In this document: positions 10,505 through 20,579 of the stretch, piece by piece
Numbering within the stretch: position 1 is the stretch's first letter
Layout of the letters: the number at the start of each line of letters is the position of its first letter
From: Verrucomicrobiota bacterium
Lineage (GTDB): Bacteria; Verrucomicrobiota; Verrucomicrobiia; Verrucomicrobiales; DEV007
Direction of reading: 5' to 3'
Length of the DNA stretch: 64,000 bases
Assembly: GCA_002862135.1 (NCBI GenBank)
Contig: PKCI01000011.1
Coordinates: forward strand, 74,195-138,194
The notes under the pieces: generated by a model
What the model saw: the letters and a program-made list of their open reading frames with translations, nothing else
What the model was told of the DNA's origin: nothing
The model's database searches: none
Position numbers and translations under genes: made by a program

Positions 10505-13033
10505 ATGGACGACCTGCCCGCCAGTCGACTGCGTGTTCTGATCGTTGAAGATGATCGGATCACCGCACGAGATCTCGAAGAAACCCTGAAACGTCGGGGT
10601 TTCATCGTGGCCGGTATTGCACACACCGCGGATGCAGTTCCCGCTCTCGTGAGCAGCAAGAATCCACAGATTGCTCTTCTAAATATTGACCTCGGCAACA
10701 ACTCATCCGGCATCGATCTGGCGCGGGAACTTCGCGAGGAGCACAATATCCCCGTCATATTCATCACGGGATACTCCGAATCATCGCTCTACGAACAAGC
10801 TCACGAAGCGAAGCCGGCCGGGTTCATTCGTAAACCCTTCAGCGATTCTGAAATGGCCGCTTGCCTTGAATCTGTCGTCGAGCGCAGCGTTGCCGGCGAA
10901 AGACTTCGCGATCGTCTTCACGGGCTCGAGACTGCTTCAGCCAATCTTTCCGAGGGCGTTGTGGCTACCGACCTCGACGGCAGAGTGGTCTATCTCAATG
11001 CTGCCGCGGAGAACATCACTGGTTGGAGCCGCGAAGAATCCAAAGGCGCCGAGATTGCCAGCGTTCTGGTCATTGACCGGTCTTCTTCAGGAAGCCCGGT
11101 TTTATCCAGCCGCAACGGCAGCCGCCACGCCATCGCGGAGCGGTCCGAACCCATCAAGGCCACCGATGGCGAGGCCCTCGGTATGGTTACCATCATCGAA
11201 ATCCTGCCAGAACAACCGCAGGCTGAAGTTTCCACCCCCGCCACTCCTGAAGAAGAACCAGCGGAGGAAGAAAAGGCTGCACCGTCTCCGCCGGCACGTT
11301 CCGCCGCCGTTCAGAAGATTGCCGAACTCTCACGCGATCCGGCGTTCCGAAGCCTGATCAAAAACCGGGAAACTCCCAAGCCAAAAGAAACACCGCTAGA
11401 GTCAGCGCCCAAACCCGAAGTCCCAGCGGAACCCACTCCGCCTCCACCCCTCTCAAAATCGGCTGAAAACGTGTTCAATGCCGCAGGCGTGTCGCTGATC
11501 GACGACTTTGGTGATCCTCTCATCAAGATCGACGATGACGGCACTGTCAGCTACGCCAACGCTGAAGCTCGAGCCGTGTTCAACGACGACAAGCCCCTCG
11601 TAGACCAACCCTTCTGGAACCTCTTTTCCACGCAGGAACGCGAGAACTACGAAAGACAGATCAACCGGCCGCATGCTGACGGACGACGCCATCGCTTTGA
11701 TTTCCATGATTCAACCCGTGGCCGCTGGTTCGAAATCCGAAACTACAAAACCACCGGTGGCATCCTTGCCCTTTTCTCCGACATCACTTCGTCGAAACTT
11801 GAAGCTGCCGAATCCGTTCGCCAACAACGTCTCGAAGGCCTCGGCCTGCTTGCGCGAGGATTTGCCCACGACTTTAACAATTATCTGACAGCAATTACCG
11901 GCAACATCAGCCTGGCCCGCGAGCGAAATCAGGAGGACGCAGAACTCCAGCAGACCCTCGCAGAGGCCCAGTCGGCCGCCACCGGAGCTACCGGCCTCGT
12001 CCAACAACTGATGACCTTTGCACGCGGCGGCCGTCCCATTCGCAAACACACTCGTATCTCAGAACTTATTCGGCGAATCTTGACTGAAGAACGACTTCAG
12101 CACCCTGATATTCGCTATCAATATCAGGCAACCACTTCCGATATCGTCGCAAATGTCGACCCCGCTCAAATCGGTCGCCTCATTGAAAACCTCGTCTCCA
12201 ATTCAGCTATCGCCATGCCCAACGGCGGTGTCCTCGTGGTGCGATGCGATCGCATCAAGCCCGAGCAGATCATTCGCATCCGCGGTTCCCACACCCCGGC
12301 CGACGAGGACCACTTGCTCATCGAAGTGATCGATACAGGTCATGGTATGAGTGAAAGCGCTCTCGGCCGGGTTTTTGAACCCTATTTCACCATGCGCAAG
12401 GAAGACAACGCCAGCGGTATCGGCCTCACGGTCTGTGAATCGATCGCCAAAGCTCACGGCGGATTTGTCCAACTGCAATCGAAAGAAGGCAAGGGTACCA
12501 TCGCCACTTTCTGCGCACCGCTGGGTCAGCATCTAGGCGCCGCCGAAGAAAAACCGGTTGAAACCAGCTACCCGAATTTCAGTATCCCAGATCTCGCCCA
12601 GACTCCGGCCACTCCCGCAGCAAGCGAACCGATTCTTGTCGGCACCCGAATCCTTATCCTTGAAGACGATGCCCCCATCCGCCGCCTCATGGCAGCAACC
12701 TTGCGACGGGCCGGGCATGAAGTGGTCGAAACCAAGGATGGCCGCGAAACCATCGCGATCTACCGTGACTCGATGGAAAAAGGCGAAAAGTTTCACCTGC
12801 TCATTTGCGACCTCACCATCGAAAACGGTGTTGGTGGCGTCGAAACCATGCGCCAGCTGGTAGAAATGGACCCGGAGGTGCTTGCGATCGTCTCGAGCGG
12901 ATACTCAGACGCACCGGCTATGTCGAGCCCCGCCAGCTTCGGGTTCAAGGGAGTCTTGCCGAAGCCATATGCACCCAGCGAACTTCGCGCCGCAGTACAC
13001 CGTATGCTGGCGGCACACCACATAATCTCCTGA
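10505..13033 (+). CDS. Hybrid sensor kinase: REC-PAS-PAS-HisKA-HATPase-REC
   Basis: N-terminal receiver LRVLIVEDDRITARDLEETLKRR; GLGLLARGFAHDFNNYLTAITGNISLA H-box; EVIDTGHGMSESALGRVFEPYFT; C-terminal receiver with LLICDLTI. Confidence 0.9.
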   Translation: MDDLPASRLRVLIVEDDRITARDLEETLKRRGFIVAGIAHTADAVPALVSSKNPQIALLNIDLGNNSSGIDLARELREEHNIPVIFITGYSESSLYEQAHEAKPAGFIRKPFSDSEMAACLESVVERSVAGERLRDRLHGLETASANLSEGVVATDLDGRVVYLNAAAENITGWSREESKGAEIASVLVIDRSSSGSPVLSSRNGSRHAIAERSEPIKATDGEALGMVTIIEILPEQPQAEVSTPATPEEEPAEEEKAAPSPPARSAAVQKIAELSRDPAFRSLIKNRETPKPKETPLESAPKPEVPAEPTPPPPLSKSAENVFNAAGVSLIDDFGDPLIKIDDDGTVSYANAEARAVFNDDKPLVDQPFWNLFSTQERENYERQINRPHADGRRHRFDFHDSTRGRWFEIRNYKTTGGILALFSDITSSKLEAAESVRQQRLEGLGLLARGFAHDFNNYLTAITGNISLARERNQEDAELQQTLAEAQSAATGATGLVQQLMTFARGGRPIRKHTRISELIRRILTEERLQHPDIRYQYQATTSDIVANVDPAQIGRLIENLVSNSAIAMPNGGVLVVRCDRIKPEQIIRIRGSHTPADEDHLLIEVIDTGHGMSESALGRVFEPYFTMRKEDNASGIGLTVCESIAKAHGGFVQLQSKEGKGTIATFCAPLGQHLGAAEEKPVETSYPNFSIPDLAQTPATPAASEPILVGTRILILEDDAPIRRLMAATLRRAGHEVVETKDGRETIAIYRDSMEKGEKFHLLICDLTIENGVGGVETMRQLVEMDPEVLAIVSSGYSDAPAMSSPASFGFKGVLPKPYAPSELRAAVHRMLAAHHIIS

Positions 13034-13040
13034 GGCGACC

Positions 13041-15113
13041 TTAGGTTTCTACTTCCTCTTCTTCCTCCTGAGAATCTTTCACTTCCGCTTCAGCAGGCGC
13101 TTCTTCGGGAGGCTTCTTATCTGCCGCGGGCTCTTCCGCTTTGCCCTCTTTCGGGGCGGCCTCTTCAGCCGGCGATTCTTCGGCTTCAGCCGATTCTTCA
13201 GCTTTTTCCTCCCCAGTGAACGGAAGCTGTTCAGCCTGTGCTTGAGGCACTTCCCCGGCGTCAGGAGTCTGTGTAGACTTTTCCTTTTCACCTTCGGTTT
13301 CAGGAGATTTCTCCTCCGCCTTCTCCGGAGCATCTGCTTTCTTCTCCTCCGTAACCTTTTTCCCGGCCGAAGCGGATTCCTGGGGACGCGGTTGTTTACC
13401 GATCACCAAGCAGGTGTCGGGAAATTCTATGACGTAGCCCTCGGCCGCAAGCCACCGCAGGTCTGTGAGGATAGTTTTAGCCTCATCGGTCAGCTCAAGT
13501 TCTTCGGTAGTCGCTCCCTCCTTCATTTCGGGCTTTGAAAAATCTACAGCGAGGGCATCAAGCAAGTCGACAACCTTGGACCGAGGATTGGCAACCAAGT
13601 AATCCACAATTGACTGAACCTGCTCGGTGAGTGAAGCGGACTCATCAATGCCCCTGGGTCGAACGACGGATACGTGCAAAGCTTTCTTGCCACGCTTAAA
13701 GAATTTAAGGCCCTGCTTTTCAAACTCTTTGCACAGCGCCTGGATCATTGGCAGAGGAAAACCACGACGAAGCTTTTCACTTTCCTGCTTCAAGTGCAGC
13801 AGCAATCCCCTCGAAAGGTTTTTCCCAGAGACATTTCCTGGCACAACCGCATTTCTCGTTTCGACGACGGCGGACTCGGCAAAATTCTGGCGGAAATGAG
13901 CGGCCAGTTCCTGCGCTGTCTTTAGCACAAGCGCCTCAACTTCCGGTGCCGCTTCAGACTTCGGCGCTGGTTCCGTATCAGCCTCAGGCTCAGCAGTTTC
14001 TTCGCCCTCCAAATCGCCGGAAGCCTCCTCGGCAGTGACCTCCACCTCGGGCTGCTCCGCTTCGCCTTCTCCCGATCCCTCGTCTTCAAGGTTTGCGGCA
14101 ACTTCTTCCACCGTCTCTTCCGCAGCAGGAGTTTCATCGGCTGACTCTGAAATTGACTCTTCGGCGGGCGCTTTGACAGAAGGTTCTTCGACCGGTTGAA
14201 CCACAGCCTCTGCCGCTTCCTCTTCGACGACGGCTTCTTCTGCCTCATCAGGTCCCTCCGATTTAATGCGGAATTGCTTTACCCGGCTCACCTGTTCCTT
14301 CCACTTCTCGATCGCTTCTTCACCGCTCTCCATGGTAATGCGGGATTTGAAACGCTCGATGGACATGTGGGAAAACCGCTCAGCATGAAGGCGGGTCACA
14401 CTGGCCCGGTATTCGTGGTGATTCGGAGGACCGAGAATTTTCCCGCTCATGCCGCAGACAGCAACCACGCTGAAGTTACCGGCGGGAGCGTCCACTTCTA
14501 CAATCTCGACATCGTAGAAAGAGTCGATCGCCTTACTGTTGAGCAAGTGATTCACCGCCTCGTCGTGGGAAACCCAAAGCGAACCATCAGCCTCACAAAA
14601 ATACAAAGCGGGACCACCTTCTTCACTGCGAAAACGAACCTGGTAACGTTCCCGACCTTTCAATATCATCTTGGCCAGATCTGCGAGAGGATAAGCACGC
14701 AACGTTTTCCGGATCAGCTGAGCCAACCCGGCCACAGCGGCCGCAGTCGGTTCGAGTGAAGCATTGACCCCTTCAAGCGGCTTCTCTTCCGATGGACGAT
14801 TGCCATGGTCTGCACCCCCCCGGCGATCACCTCTGCCGCGCGGGCCTCCGCGTCGGTCATCCCGTCCGCCACGCGGGCCACCGCCTCCGCGGCGATCGTC
14901 GCGACCCCCGTAGCCACCACCCCGACGATCACGTCCTCCTCCATGGCCACCTGGCCTACCCCGCTGGCGACCTCCACGGCCTTTTCCACCTCGATCTACC
15001 CGATCCTCACTTGGAGGTTGGCGACGTTCTTTCGGCGACGAAGAACTCTCCTGCGCCCACTCAGGCATCAGGTCTTTGGCAGAAAATTGCAGCGGCTTAT
15101 CTCCGTCACTCAT
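13041..15113 (-). CDS. RGG-rich, acidic low-complexity protein of unknown function
   Basis: Single 690-aa ORF; N-terminal RGG/RG tract, then non-repetitive core domains and Glu/Ala-rich tracts. Confidence 0.75.
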   Translation of the reverse strand: MSDGDKPLQFSAKDLMPEWAQESSSSPKERRQPPSEDRVDRGGKGRGGRQRGRPGGHGGGRDRRGGGYGGRDDRRGGGGPRGGRDDRRGGPRGRGDRRGGADHGNRPSEEKPLEGVNASLEPTAAAVAGLAQLIRKTLRAYPLADLAKMILKGRERYQVRFRSEEGGPALYFCEADGSLWVSHDEAVNHLLNSKAIDSFYDVEIVEVDAPAGNFSVVAVCGMSGKILGPPNHHEYRASVTRLHAERFSHMSIERFKSRITMESGEEAIEKWKEQVSRVKQFRIKSEGPDEAEEAVVEEEAAEAVVQPVEEPSVKAPAEESISESADETPAAEETVEEVAANLEDEGSGEGEAEQPEVEVTAEEASGDLEGEETAEPEADTEPAPKSEAAPEVEALVLKTAQELAAHFRQNFAESAVVETRNAVVPGNVSGKNLSRGLLLHLKQESEKLRRGFPLPMIQALCKEFEKQGLKFFKRGKKALHVSVVRPRGIDESASLTEQVQSIVDYLVANPRSKVVDLLDALAVDFSKPEMKEGATTEELELTDEAKTILTDLRWLAAEGYVIEFPDTCLVIGKQPRPQESASAGKKVTEEKKADAPEKAEEKSPETEGEKEKSTQTPDAGEVPQAQAEQLPFTGEEKAEESAEAEESPAEEAAPKEGKAEEPAADKKPPEEAPAEAEVKDSQEEEEEVET

Positions 15114-15243
15114 GATTTATCTCGCCCCACTTCGTCGGTGTCCGCGTCGGTATCCGTTTGGGGTTATATGAATTCACCGTAGCTTTGATTGCTTGACTAG
15201 CAGTTGGCAATTTCGTCACCAACCAGGCAACAATCCCTGCCCC

Positions 15244-16536
15244 TTAGCAATATATCTCTTTCAAGGCATCTCGTGTCACCTCGGCCGTTTTATCGATATC
15301 TTCGGAGGCGTGGGCCAGCGAAATAAACCCGGCCTCATACTGTGACGGAGCAAAATAGACCCCTTTGTTCAAGGTAGACCAGAAGAATTTTCTGAACGCG
15401 TCGAAGTCAGAATGTTTCACATCATCCACGTTCTCGACTTTTCCTTCCATAAAGAAAAGGCAGAACATCGAACCGACGCGGTGGAAAGTCAGATCGCGCC
15501 CGATCTCGTTAAGCGCGGCGCGAACAGCATCTTCAAACTGCTGGCCGATTTCATCAAGGCGCTGCCAACCATTGAGGCGCTCGAGTTCCTTGAGCTGGAC
15601 TATGCCGGCTGCCATTGCGAGCGGATTCCCTGACAGAGTCCCGGCCTGGTAAACCGGACCGTCAGGAGCGAGGTAATCCATAATCTCCGCCTTGCCGCCG
15701 AAAGCACCTACTGGAAGGCCGCCGCCAATCACCTTGCCCATCGCTGTCAGATCGGGAGTAATTCCCACCAACTCCTGAACACCACCCTTGGCAACGCGGA
15801 AGCCGGTCATGACCTCGTCAAAGATCAGGAGCGCACCGTACTTTTCGGTGATCTCACGGAGAAACTCCAGGTAACCCTCGTTAGGAAAAACCAGTCCGGC
15901 ATTGGCAGGATACGGCTCGAGAATGATTGCGGCGATATTCTCGCCCTCTTTCGCAAAAGCTTCTTCGACCGCCTCCGGGCGATTGTAAGGGAGCGTTATG
16001 GTAAGGCTAGCAAGGTCGTCGGGCACACCTGCGCTGTCGGGCTTACCGAGGGTAAGCGCTCCGCTGCCTGCCGCTACTAACAGCGAATCAACATGCCCAT
16101 GGTAGCAACCTTCAAACTTGATGATCTTGTCGCGCCCCGTGTAGCCACGAGCGAGGCGGATTGCAGTCATGGTCGCCTCGGTTCCGCTGTTGACCATCCG
16201 AACTTTCTCCACGGAAGGAACAAAGTCACGGATCATGCGGGCGATTTCCACCTCGTGACGATTTGGAATACCGAAGCTGACGCCTTCCTTGGCAGCATGG
16301 CTGACAGCGTCAATCACCACGCTGGGCGCATGCCCCAGGATCGCCGGCCCCCAAGTGCCGATGTAATCAATCATTTGGTTGCCGTCGACATCCCAGATCC
16401 GGCAGCCCCGGGCGCGCTGAATGAAAAAAGGATCGCCATCGACACTGCGAAAGGCGCGCACAGGAGAATTCACACCGCCCGGAATAACTTCACGGGCAGC
16501 AGCGAAGAGCTTGGAGGAAAGATCGCGTTCTGCCAT
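15244..16536 (-). CDS. hemL: Glutamate-1-semialdehyde 2,1-aminomutase
   Basis: [72 protein letters not shown]; start trimmed from 16593. Confidence 0.95.
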   Translation of the reverse strand: MAERDLSSKLFAAAREVIPGGVNSPVRAFRSVDGDPFFIQRARGCRIWDVDGNQMIDYIGTWGPAILGHAPSVVIDAVSHAAKEGVSFGIPNRHEVEIARMIRDFVPSVEKVRMVNSGTEATMTAIRLARGYTGRDKIIKFEGCYHGHVDSLLVAAGSGALTLGKPDSAGVPDDLASLTITLPYNRPEAVEEAFAKEGENIAAIILEPYPANAGLVFPNEGYLEFLREITEKYGALLIFDEVMTGFRVAKGGVQELVGITPDLTAMGKVIGGGLPVGAFGGKAEIMDYLAPDGPVYQAGTLSGNPLAMAAGIVQLKELERLNGWQRLDEIGQQFEDAVRAALNEIGRDLTFHRVGSMFCLFFMEGKVENVDDVKHSDFDAFRKFFWSTLNKGVYFAPSQYEAGFISLAHASEDIDKTAEVTRDALKEIYC

Positions 16537-16698
16537 AGGTCCTCCAATGAATCGCGATTGCAGTCCCGCGTCAACCGGCGTTCCTGCCGACAAAAACTGT
16601 GCTAAAATGATGGAGCCGCCATTTTAAGATTTACGTGAAGAGAGCGCTCCGCTTCACTCAAACTGCGCCCTCATTCCCGAACTGTTTCCCCACTCGGT

Positions 16699-17598
16699 AT
16701 GAACGTTCATCATCTCGAGCTCTTTTACTACGTCGCCAAATTTGAAGGCATCACTGAAGCCGTGCGCAGAATGCCATACGGCATCCAGCAGCCTGCAGTC
16801 AGCGGGCAGATTCTCCAGCTCGAGAAATTCCTTGAAGTGAGGCTGTTCCATCGTCGCCCTTTCGCCCTGACTCCAGCAGGTGAAGAGCTCTACGATTTCA
16901 TCTATCCCTTCTTCTCCCGCCTCGAACAGATCACCGATCAACTCCGGGGAGAAGAGAATCAGCATCTGCGCCTCGCCGCCTCCGCCGCGGCCCTGACTCA
17001 TCACTTTCCCGAACTCCTTCACAAGCTGCGATCTGAAATCCCAACGCTGCGCCTGACTCTGCGGGAGTTGACTCACGGGGAAATCGAAACCGCCTTGAGA
17101 AAGCAGGAAGCTGATATCGCCATTGCCATTCTCAACCGCAAGTTTTCCCCAGGCATCAAATCGGTGAAACTAATCGACATTCCACTGGCGATCACCGTCC
17201 CCGAAGACTCGCCCGTCAAAACCTTCCGCGATATCTCTGCCAAGGCATCCGGGGGCGAGATCCTTCACCCCCTGATATCCCTGCCCAAGATCGAGCCCGT
17301 CGCCCAATTGATTCAACAAGGTCTGACCTCGAAAAACCTGAGATGGGAACCGTCAATGGAAATCACTGAGCTGAACCTGATCCAGCGATATGTCGCCAAG
17401 GGCTTCGGATTCGGCGTTGCGGTGGATATTCCCGGCGCGCCTGTCGAGGAAGGAATCCGCCGGATCAAACTACCCTCAGACTTCCCTCCCCTTTCCATCG
17501 GTGCCCTCCATACGGGGAACCCCAAGCGGATTGCTCAGCGCCTTCTCGATCTTGCCGCCGATCAAGCTACTATTTTGAAAAAGAAGAAAGGGAAATGA
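16699..17598 (+). CDS. LysR-family transcriptional regulator
   Basis: N-terminal HTH MNVHHLELFYYVAKFEGITEAVRRMPYGIQQPAVSGQILQLEKFLEVRLFHRRPFALTPAGEEL. Confidence 0.9.
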   Translation: MNVHHLELFYYVAKFEGITEAVRRMPYGIQQPAVSGQILQLEKFLEVRLFHRRPFALTPAGEELYDFIYPFFSRLEQITDQLRGEENQHLRLAASAAALTHHFPELLHKLRSEIPTLRLTLRELTHGEIETALRKQEADIAIAILNRKFSPGIKSVKLIDIPLAITVPEDSPVKTFRDISAKASGGEILHPLISLPKIEPVAQLIQQGLTSKNLRWEPSMEITELNLIQRYVAKGFGFGVAVDIPGAPVEEGIRRIKLPSDFPPLSIGALHTGNPKRIAQRLLDLAADQATILKKKKGK

Positions 17599-17607
17599 AG
17601 ATACCGC

Positions 17608-18264
17608 ATGCCTGAAGCGCTCATCTTTGACTTCGACGGTCTCATCCTAGACACCGAAGTCCCTATCTACGAGGCCTGGCGGGAAAACTTTCTGGCACAT
17701 GGTCACGATCTTGATCTTGAAACCTACGCGCAGTGCGTGGGATCCAACTTCGGCCGATTTGACCCTAAGCAGCACCTCGAATTCCTGGTCGGCAGAACGA
17801 TCGAGTGGAGCGAACTAGACCAAAAACGGGAACGCGACGCTCTCAATCACACTCGCAAGCTTGCGCCGTTTCCAGGTGTCGTTCCCCTGCTCCAAGAAGC
17901 CAACGCCGCGGACGTTCCCTGCATTGTTGCCTCCAGCTCGCCGCGCGGCTGGGTCGAAGGACATCTCAACCGACTCGGACTGATGCACCACTTTGTCGGC
18001 ACGCGCTGTATCGATGATGTCGAGAATCCGAAACCGTCTCCCGATCTCTTCCTTGCCGCCTCTGAATTCGTTTCCGTCGAGCCGGGTCGCGCTGTCGTCC
18101 TCGAAGATTCCTTGAACGGACTCAAAGCTTCTCTGGCAGCGGGCGTTCCATGCGTGGTCATTCCGAACCGGATCACGTCTCACCATAAGTTCGAGGGTGC
18201 CGCAAAAGTGCTGCCGACCCTTAACGGTTTCAGTCTCGCTCATTTGAGAGAACTACTGGAATAA
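17608..18264 (+). CDS. HAD-superfamily hydrolase (beta-phosphoglucomutase-like)
   Basis: EALIFDFDGLILDTEVPIYEAW ... VASSSPRGWVEGHL ... PKPSPDLFLAA ... VVLEDSLNGLKAS. Confidence 0.9.
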   Translation: MPEALIFDFDGLILDTEVPIYEAWRENFLAHGHDLDLETYAQCVGSNFGRFDPKQHLEFLVGRTIEWSELDQKRERDALNHTRKLAPFPGVVPLLQEANAADVPCIVASSSPRGWVEGHLNRLGLMHHFVGTRCIDDVENPKPSPDLFLAASEFVSVEPGRAVVLEDSLNGLKASLAAGVPCVVIPNRITSHHKFEGAAKVLPTLNGFSLAHLRELLE

Positions 18265-18890
18265 TCCGCCCAGAGTTCTTCAACGGTCTGGCCAGTTGCA
18301 TCGACGAATATCTCGGGAGAGTATTCCCCTTTACGCATTACCGTGTTGAGCCTCCTCACGATACCGGGAGCTCGGCTGGTTTCGAGCCAAAGGAAAAATC
18401 CTGCGGCCGGTTGGTAACCCCTTTTGAAACCCTTCGGGTCCTGTGGTTTCGGAAACTTCTCCACCGGCTTGCCTTCGAAAATCGCCCAGCGCATGTAGTC
18501 CGCAATGCCCTCAGTCACCCATACCGGGCCTGCGCCAACGGGATAATTTTGAATGACATGGACCAGTTCATGGATCAACAGACCCACATCGTCGGGATGT
18601 TTCTCAATCCAGCTCGAAGAAATGACGATCTTCGCTCCCGAGGTCGACCCCACACCCTTGTCAGACTTCCGGATCCGCAAAATCACTTTTGCCGGAGGTT
18701 CAAATTCCGGTGAAGCGAGTAGATTACTGAAACGCGGATACCATTCCTTCATCAGAACAGCACCGTCCTCAACCCACCGAGACAGCTCTGGCGCTTCGGA
18801 AGCATCGACGGTGATCTGAACTTCGCCGGGATGAGCCAACCCGGAAAATCCGAGGCAGGCAGAAACCAGATAGAGGCCGGGGCGAATCAT
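18240..18890 (-). CDS. Basic secretory protein (BSP)-family putative metallopeptidase
   Basis: Signal peptide; HELVHVIQNYPVGAGPVWVTEGIADYMRW. Confidence 0.75.
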   Translation of the reverse strand: MIRPGLYLVSACLGFSGLAHPGEVQITVDASEAPELSRWVEDGAVLMKEWYPRFSNLLASPEFEPPAKVILRIRKSDKGVGSTSGAKIVISSSWIEKHPDDVGLLIHELVHVIQNYPVGAGPVWVTEGIADYMRWAIFEGKPVEKFPKPQDPKGFKRGYQPAAGFFLWLETSRAPGIVRRLNTVMRKGEYSPEIFVDATGQTVEELWADYSSSSLK

Positions 18891-19205
18891 TGTTTGGAAG
18901 CATTCCCTAATTCAGGCCCCGTGTTGGGCTGAGGCTTCACCCCTTCTTCCTCAAAACGGGCATAGTTGGGATCGTCTTCAAACATCGCGAGTTTATCGCG
19001 GCTTTCGAACTCAGCCGAAATGAAGAAAGCGCAGGGGCTCTGGGGCTCTGGGGATCGATGGATCGATGGATCGATGGATCGACCAGAGCGGAAATTGTGC
19101 ACCTCGTTAAATCGTCGAAAACAGACCGATCGACGCGGATCATCTCTTCGAGATCCTCATCTGTTTTGCCATTCTTAATCTTGTAGAGGGCAGATAGTGA
19201 ACCAT
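18887..19205 (-). pseudogene. Dabb-like (stress-responsive alpha/beta barrel) pseudogene with two frameshifts
   Basis: MVHY (ATG at 19205) -> ALYKIKNGKTDEDLEEMIRVDRSVFDDLT (second frame) -> EVHNFRSGRSID...FFISAEFESRDKLAMFEDDPNYARFEEEGVKPQPNTGPELGNASKQ* (third frame). Confidence 0.55.
19034..19084. repeat. Two adjacent 8-bp-period tandem repeats: GGGGCTCT x2 and ATCGATGG x3 plus partial
   Basis: Read directly: ggggctctggggctctggggatcgatggatcgatggatcgatggatcgacc. Confidence 0.95.
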
Positions 19206-19251
19206 GTTGGAGAAGGAAGCAGGAGGAAAGTCTGTCGCTTTCAGTTCGCCC

Positions 19252-19626
19252 TCAGTTACGCCACTCAAGGGCGCCTTTCTTCAGCGCGTAGAGATAGGCA
19301 ACAAAGAGAATCAGCACAAAGCTGAGCATGGACCAGAAAAAGACCAAAACGCCGGCTTCGACCTGCTCGCGGAAGACGACCGCCCAAGGATAAAGGAAAA
19401 CGACCTCGATATCGAAAAGGACGAAAAGCATTGCCACGAGATAAAACTTCACGCTGAAACGGGCCTGACCATCACCCACGGGCTTCATGCCGCACTCGTA
19501 AGCTGAGTCTTTCACCTTATTACGAAGCGCGCGTTTTCCAAGCAAGGCACTGGCAATGAGAGTGGCCGCTGCGAACCCAGTGGCGATCACTATCTGGACG
19601 ACGACAGGAATGAAGTCAGGTAACAT
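19252..19626 (-). CDS. nuoA: NADH-quinone oxidoreductase subunit A
   Basis: YECGMKPVGDGQARFSVKFYLVAMLFVLFDIEVVFLYPWAVVF, diagnostic of NuoA. Confidence 0.95.
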   Translation of the reverse strand: MLPDFIPVVVQIVIATGFAAATLIASALLGKRALRNKVKDSAYECGMKPVGDGQARFSVKFYLVAMLFVLFDIEVVFLYPWAVVFREQVEAGVLVFFWSMLSFVLILFVAYLYALKKGALEWRN

Positions 19627-19725
19627 AGCATTGAGATTAACGTCTCCGGGCGGCCCGGTTAGGGGAATGTAGTGAAATTAACTCACCCGTCCAGACGATT
19701 TCTCAGGGAGATCCGTCGAGGATGA

Positions 19726-19759
19726 AAAAAGGCCGGCTCCTCTTGGAACCGGCCTTTTG
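19726..19759. terminator. Probable intrinsic terminator hairpin
   Basis: aaaaaggccggctcctcttggaaccggcctttt: GGCCGG/CCGGCC stem flanked by A- and T-tracts. Confidence 0.75.
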
Positions 19760-19808
19760 TTAAAGTGTTTTGGAACGTTTAGAAACGCAAGCGATGCTTT
19801 GATGAAAA

Positions 19809-20108
19809 TCAGCTATTCGCTGCAGCGTGAGCGCTGGAAGCTTCGTGAATGTTGTCCAAACCGCGGTATTCCTTGCCGTTTTTCTCGACAAGACCGCGTG
19901 TAACGAGGTTTTGAAGCTTCTCGTAGGCCCGGAGACGAAGCATTTCTTCGCCACCGCTGACGGCATTTCGAGCTTTTAAATTTTCATAAACAACCTCAAA
20001 AAGGTCATTGAATCCAAAGGTCTGCTTATCGGACAGTACTGTTACCAATTCGTCGGTAACATGATCTGGCACCCGGCGTGAGAATCGTGTTCTACGTGTG
20101 GTTGACAT
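19809..20108 (-). CDS. Conserved-looking hypothetical protein (99 aa)
   Basis: Isolated ORF with plausible composition (MSTTRRTRFSRRVPDHVTDELVTVL...). Confidence 0.55.
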   Translation of the reverse strand: MSTTRRTRFSRRVPDHVTDELVTVLSDKQTFGFNDLFEVVYENLKARNAVSGGEEMLRLRAYEKLQNLVTRGLVEKNGKEYRGLDNIHEASSAHAAANS

Positions 20109-20181
20109 AGGTTGTAGTCTACCACAAGAGCTTATAAATGCCTACCGATTTCTGTCGTGATTTCGCAAATTCTGGATATTC

Positions 20182-20541
20182 TCATAATTGAGGATCAGAC
20201 ACGGCATCAAAACCAAATTCCTTAAGTGATTGAATTACAATGACTCTTAAGTTTGGCGAGCGAATAGTTTGGGGCGCCGCAATGGTGCAGCAGTGGATGT
20301 AGCCGACCATTTCTGAGAAAGGGCGCGATTTCACCTTTTCGACCTCGAGCCAGGCGTCAAACCCAACGATCGCTTCGACCCAATCACCGAGGGAATAGTC
20401 ACTCTGGTCGACCTCTTCGAACAGTCGATCGAAGTCGACGGCCTGAGCTGATTTTACAAATTTATCGAATTTTTCAAAAGTTTCAGCTTCGGAAACCGAC
20501 TTCCGGATCAAGTCGAGTGGGTCTGGGGAATCCTGAGTCAT
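20182..20541 (-). CDS. Hypothetical protein (119 aa)
   Basis: ORF in an otherwise empty interval, acidic soluble protein. Confidence 0.5.
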   Translation of the reverse strand: MTQDSPDPLDLIRKSVSEAETFEKFDKFVKSAQAVDFDRLFEEVDQSDYSLGDWVEAIVGFDAWLEVEKVKSRPFSEMVGYIHCCTIAAPQTIRSPNLRVIVIQSLKEFGFDAVSDPQL

Positions 20542-20579
20542 AACTCAACTTGCCTGGCCGCTTCCTGTTCGCAAGCCCC

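Noticed and set aside
19034-19084. 8-bp repeats as a phase-variation switch
   Set aside because: Deleting one unit would fuse two of the frames, which looked attractive. The Dabb-like homology already switches frame before the repeats and is broken at a second place, so decay is a simpler explanation.
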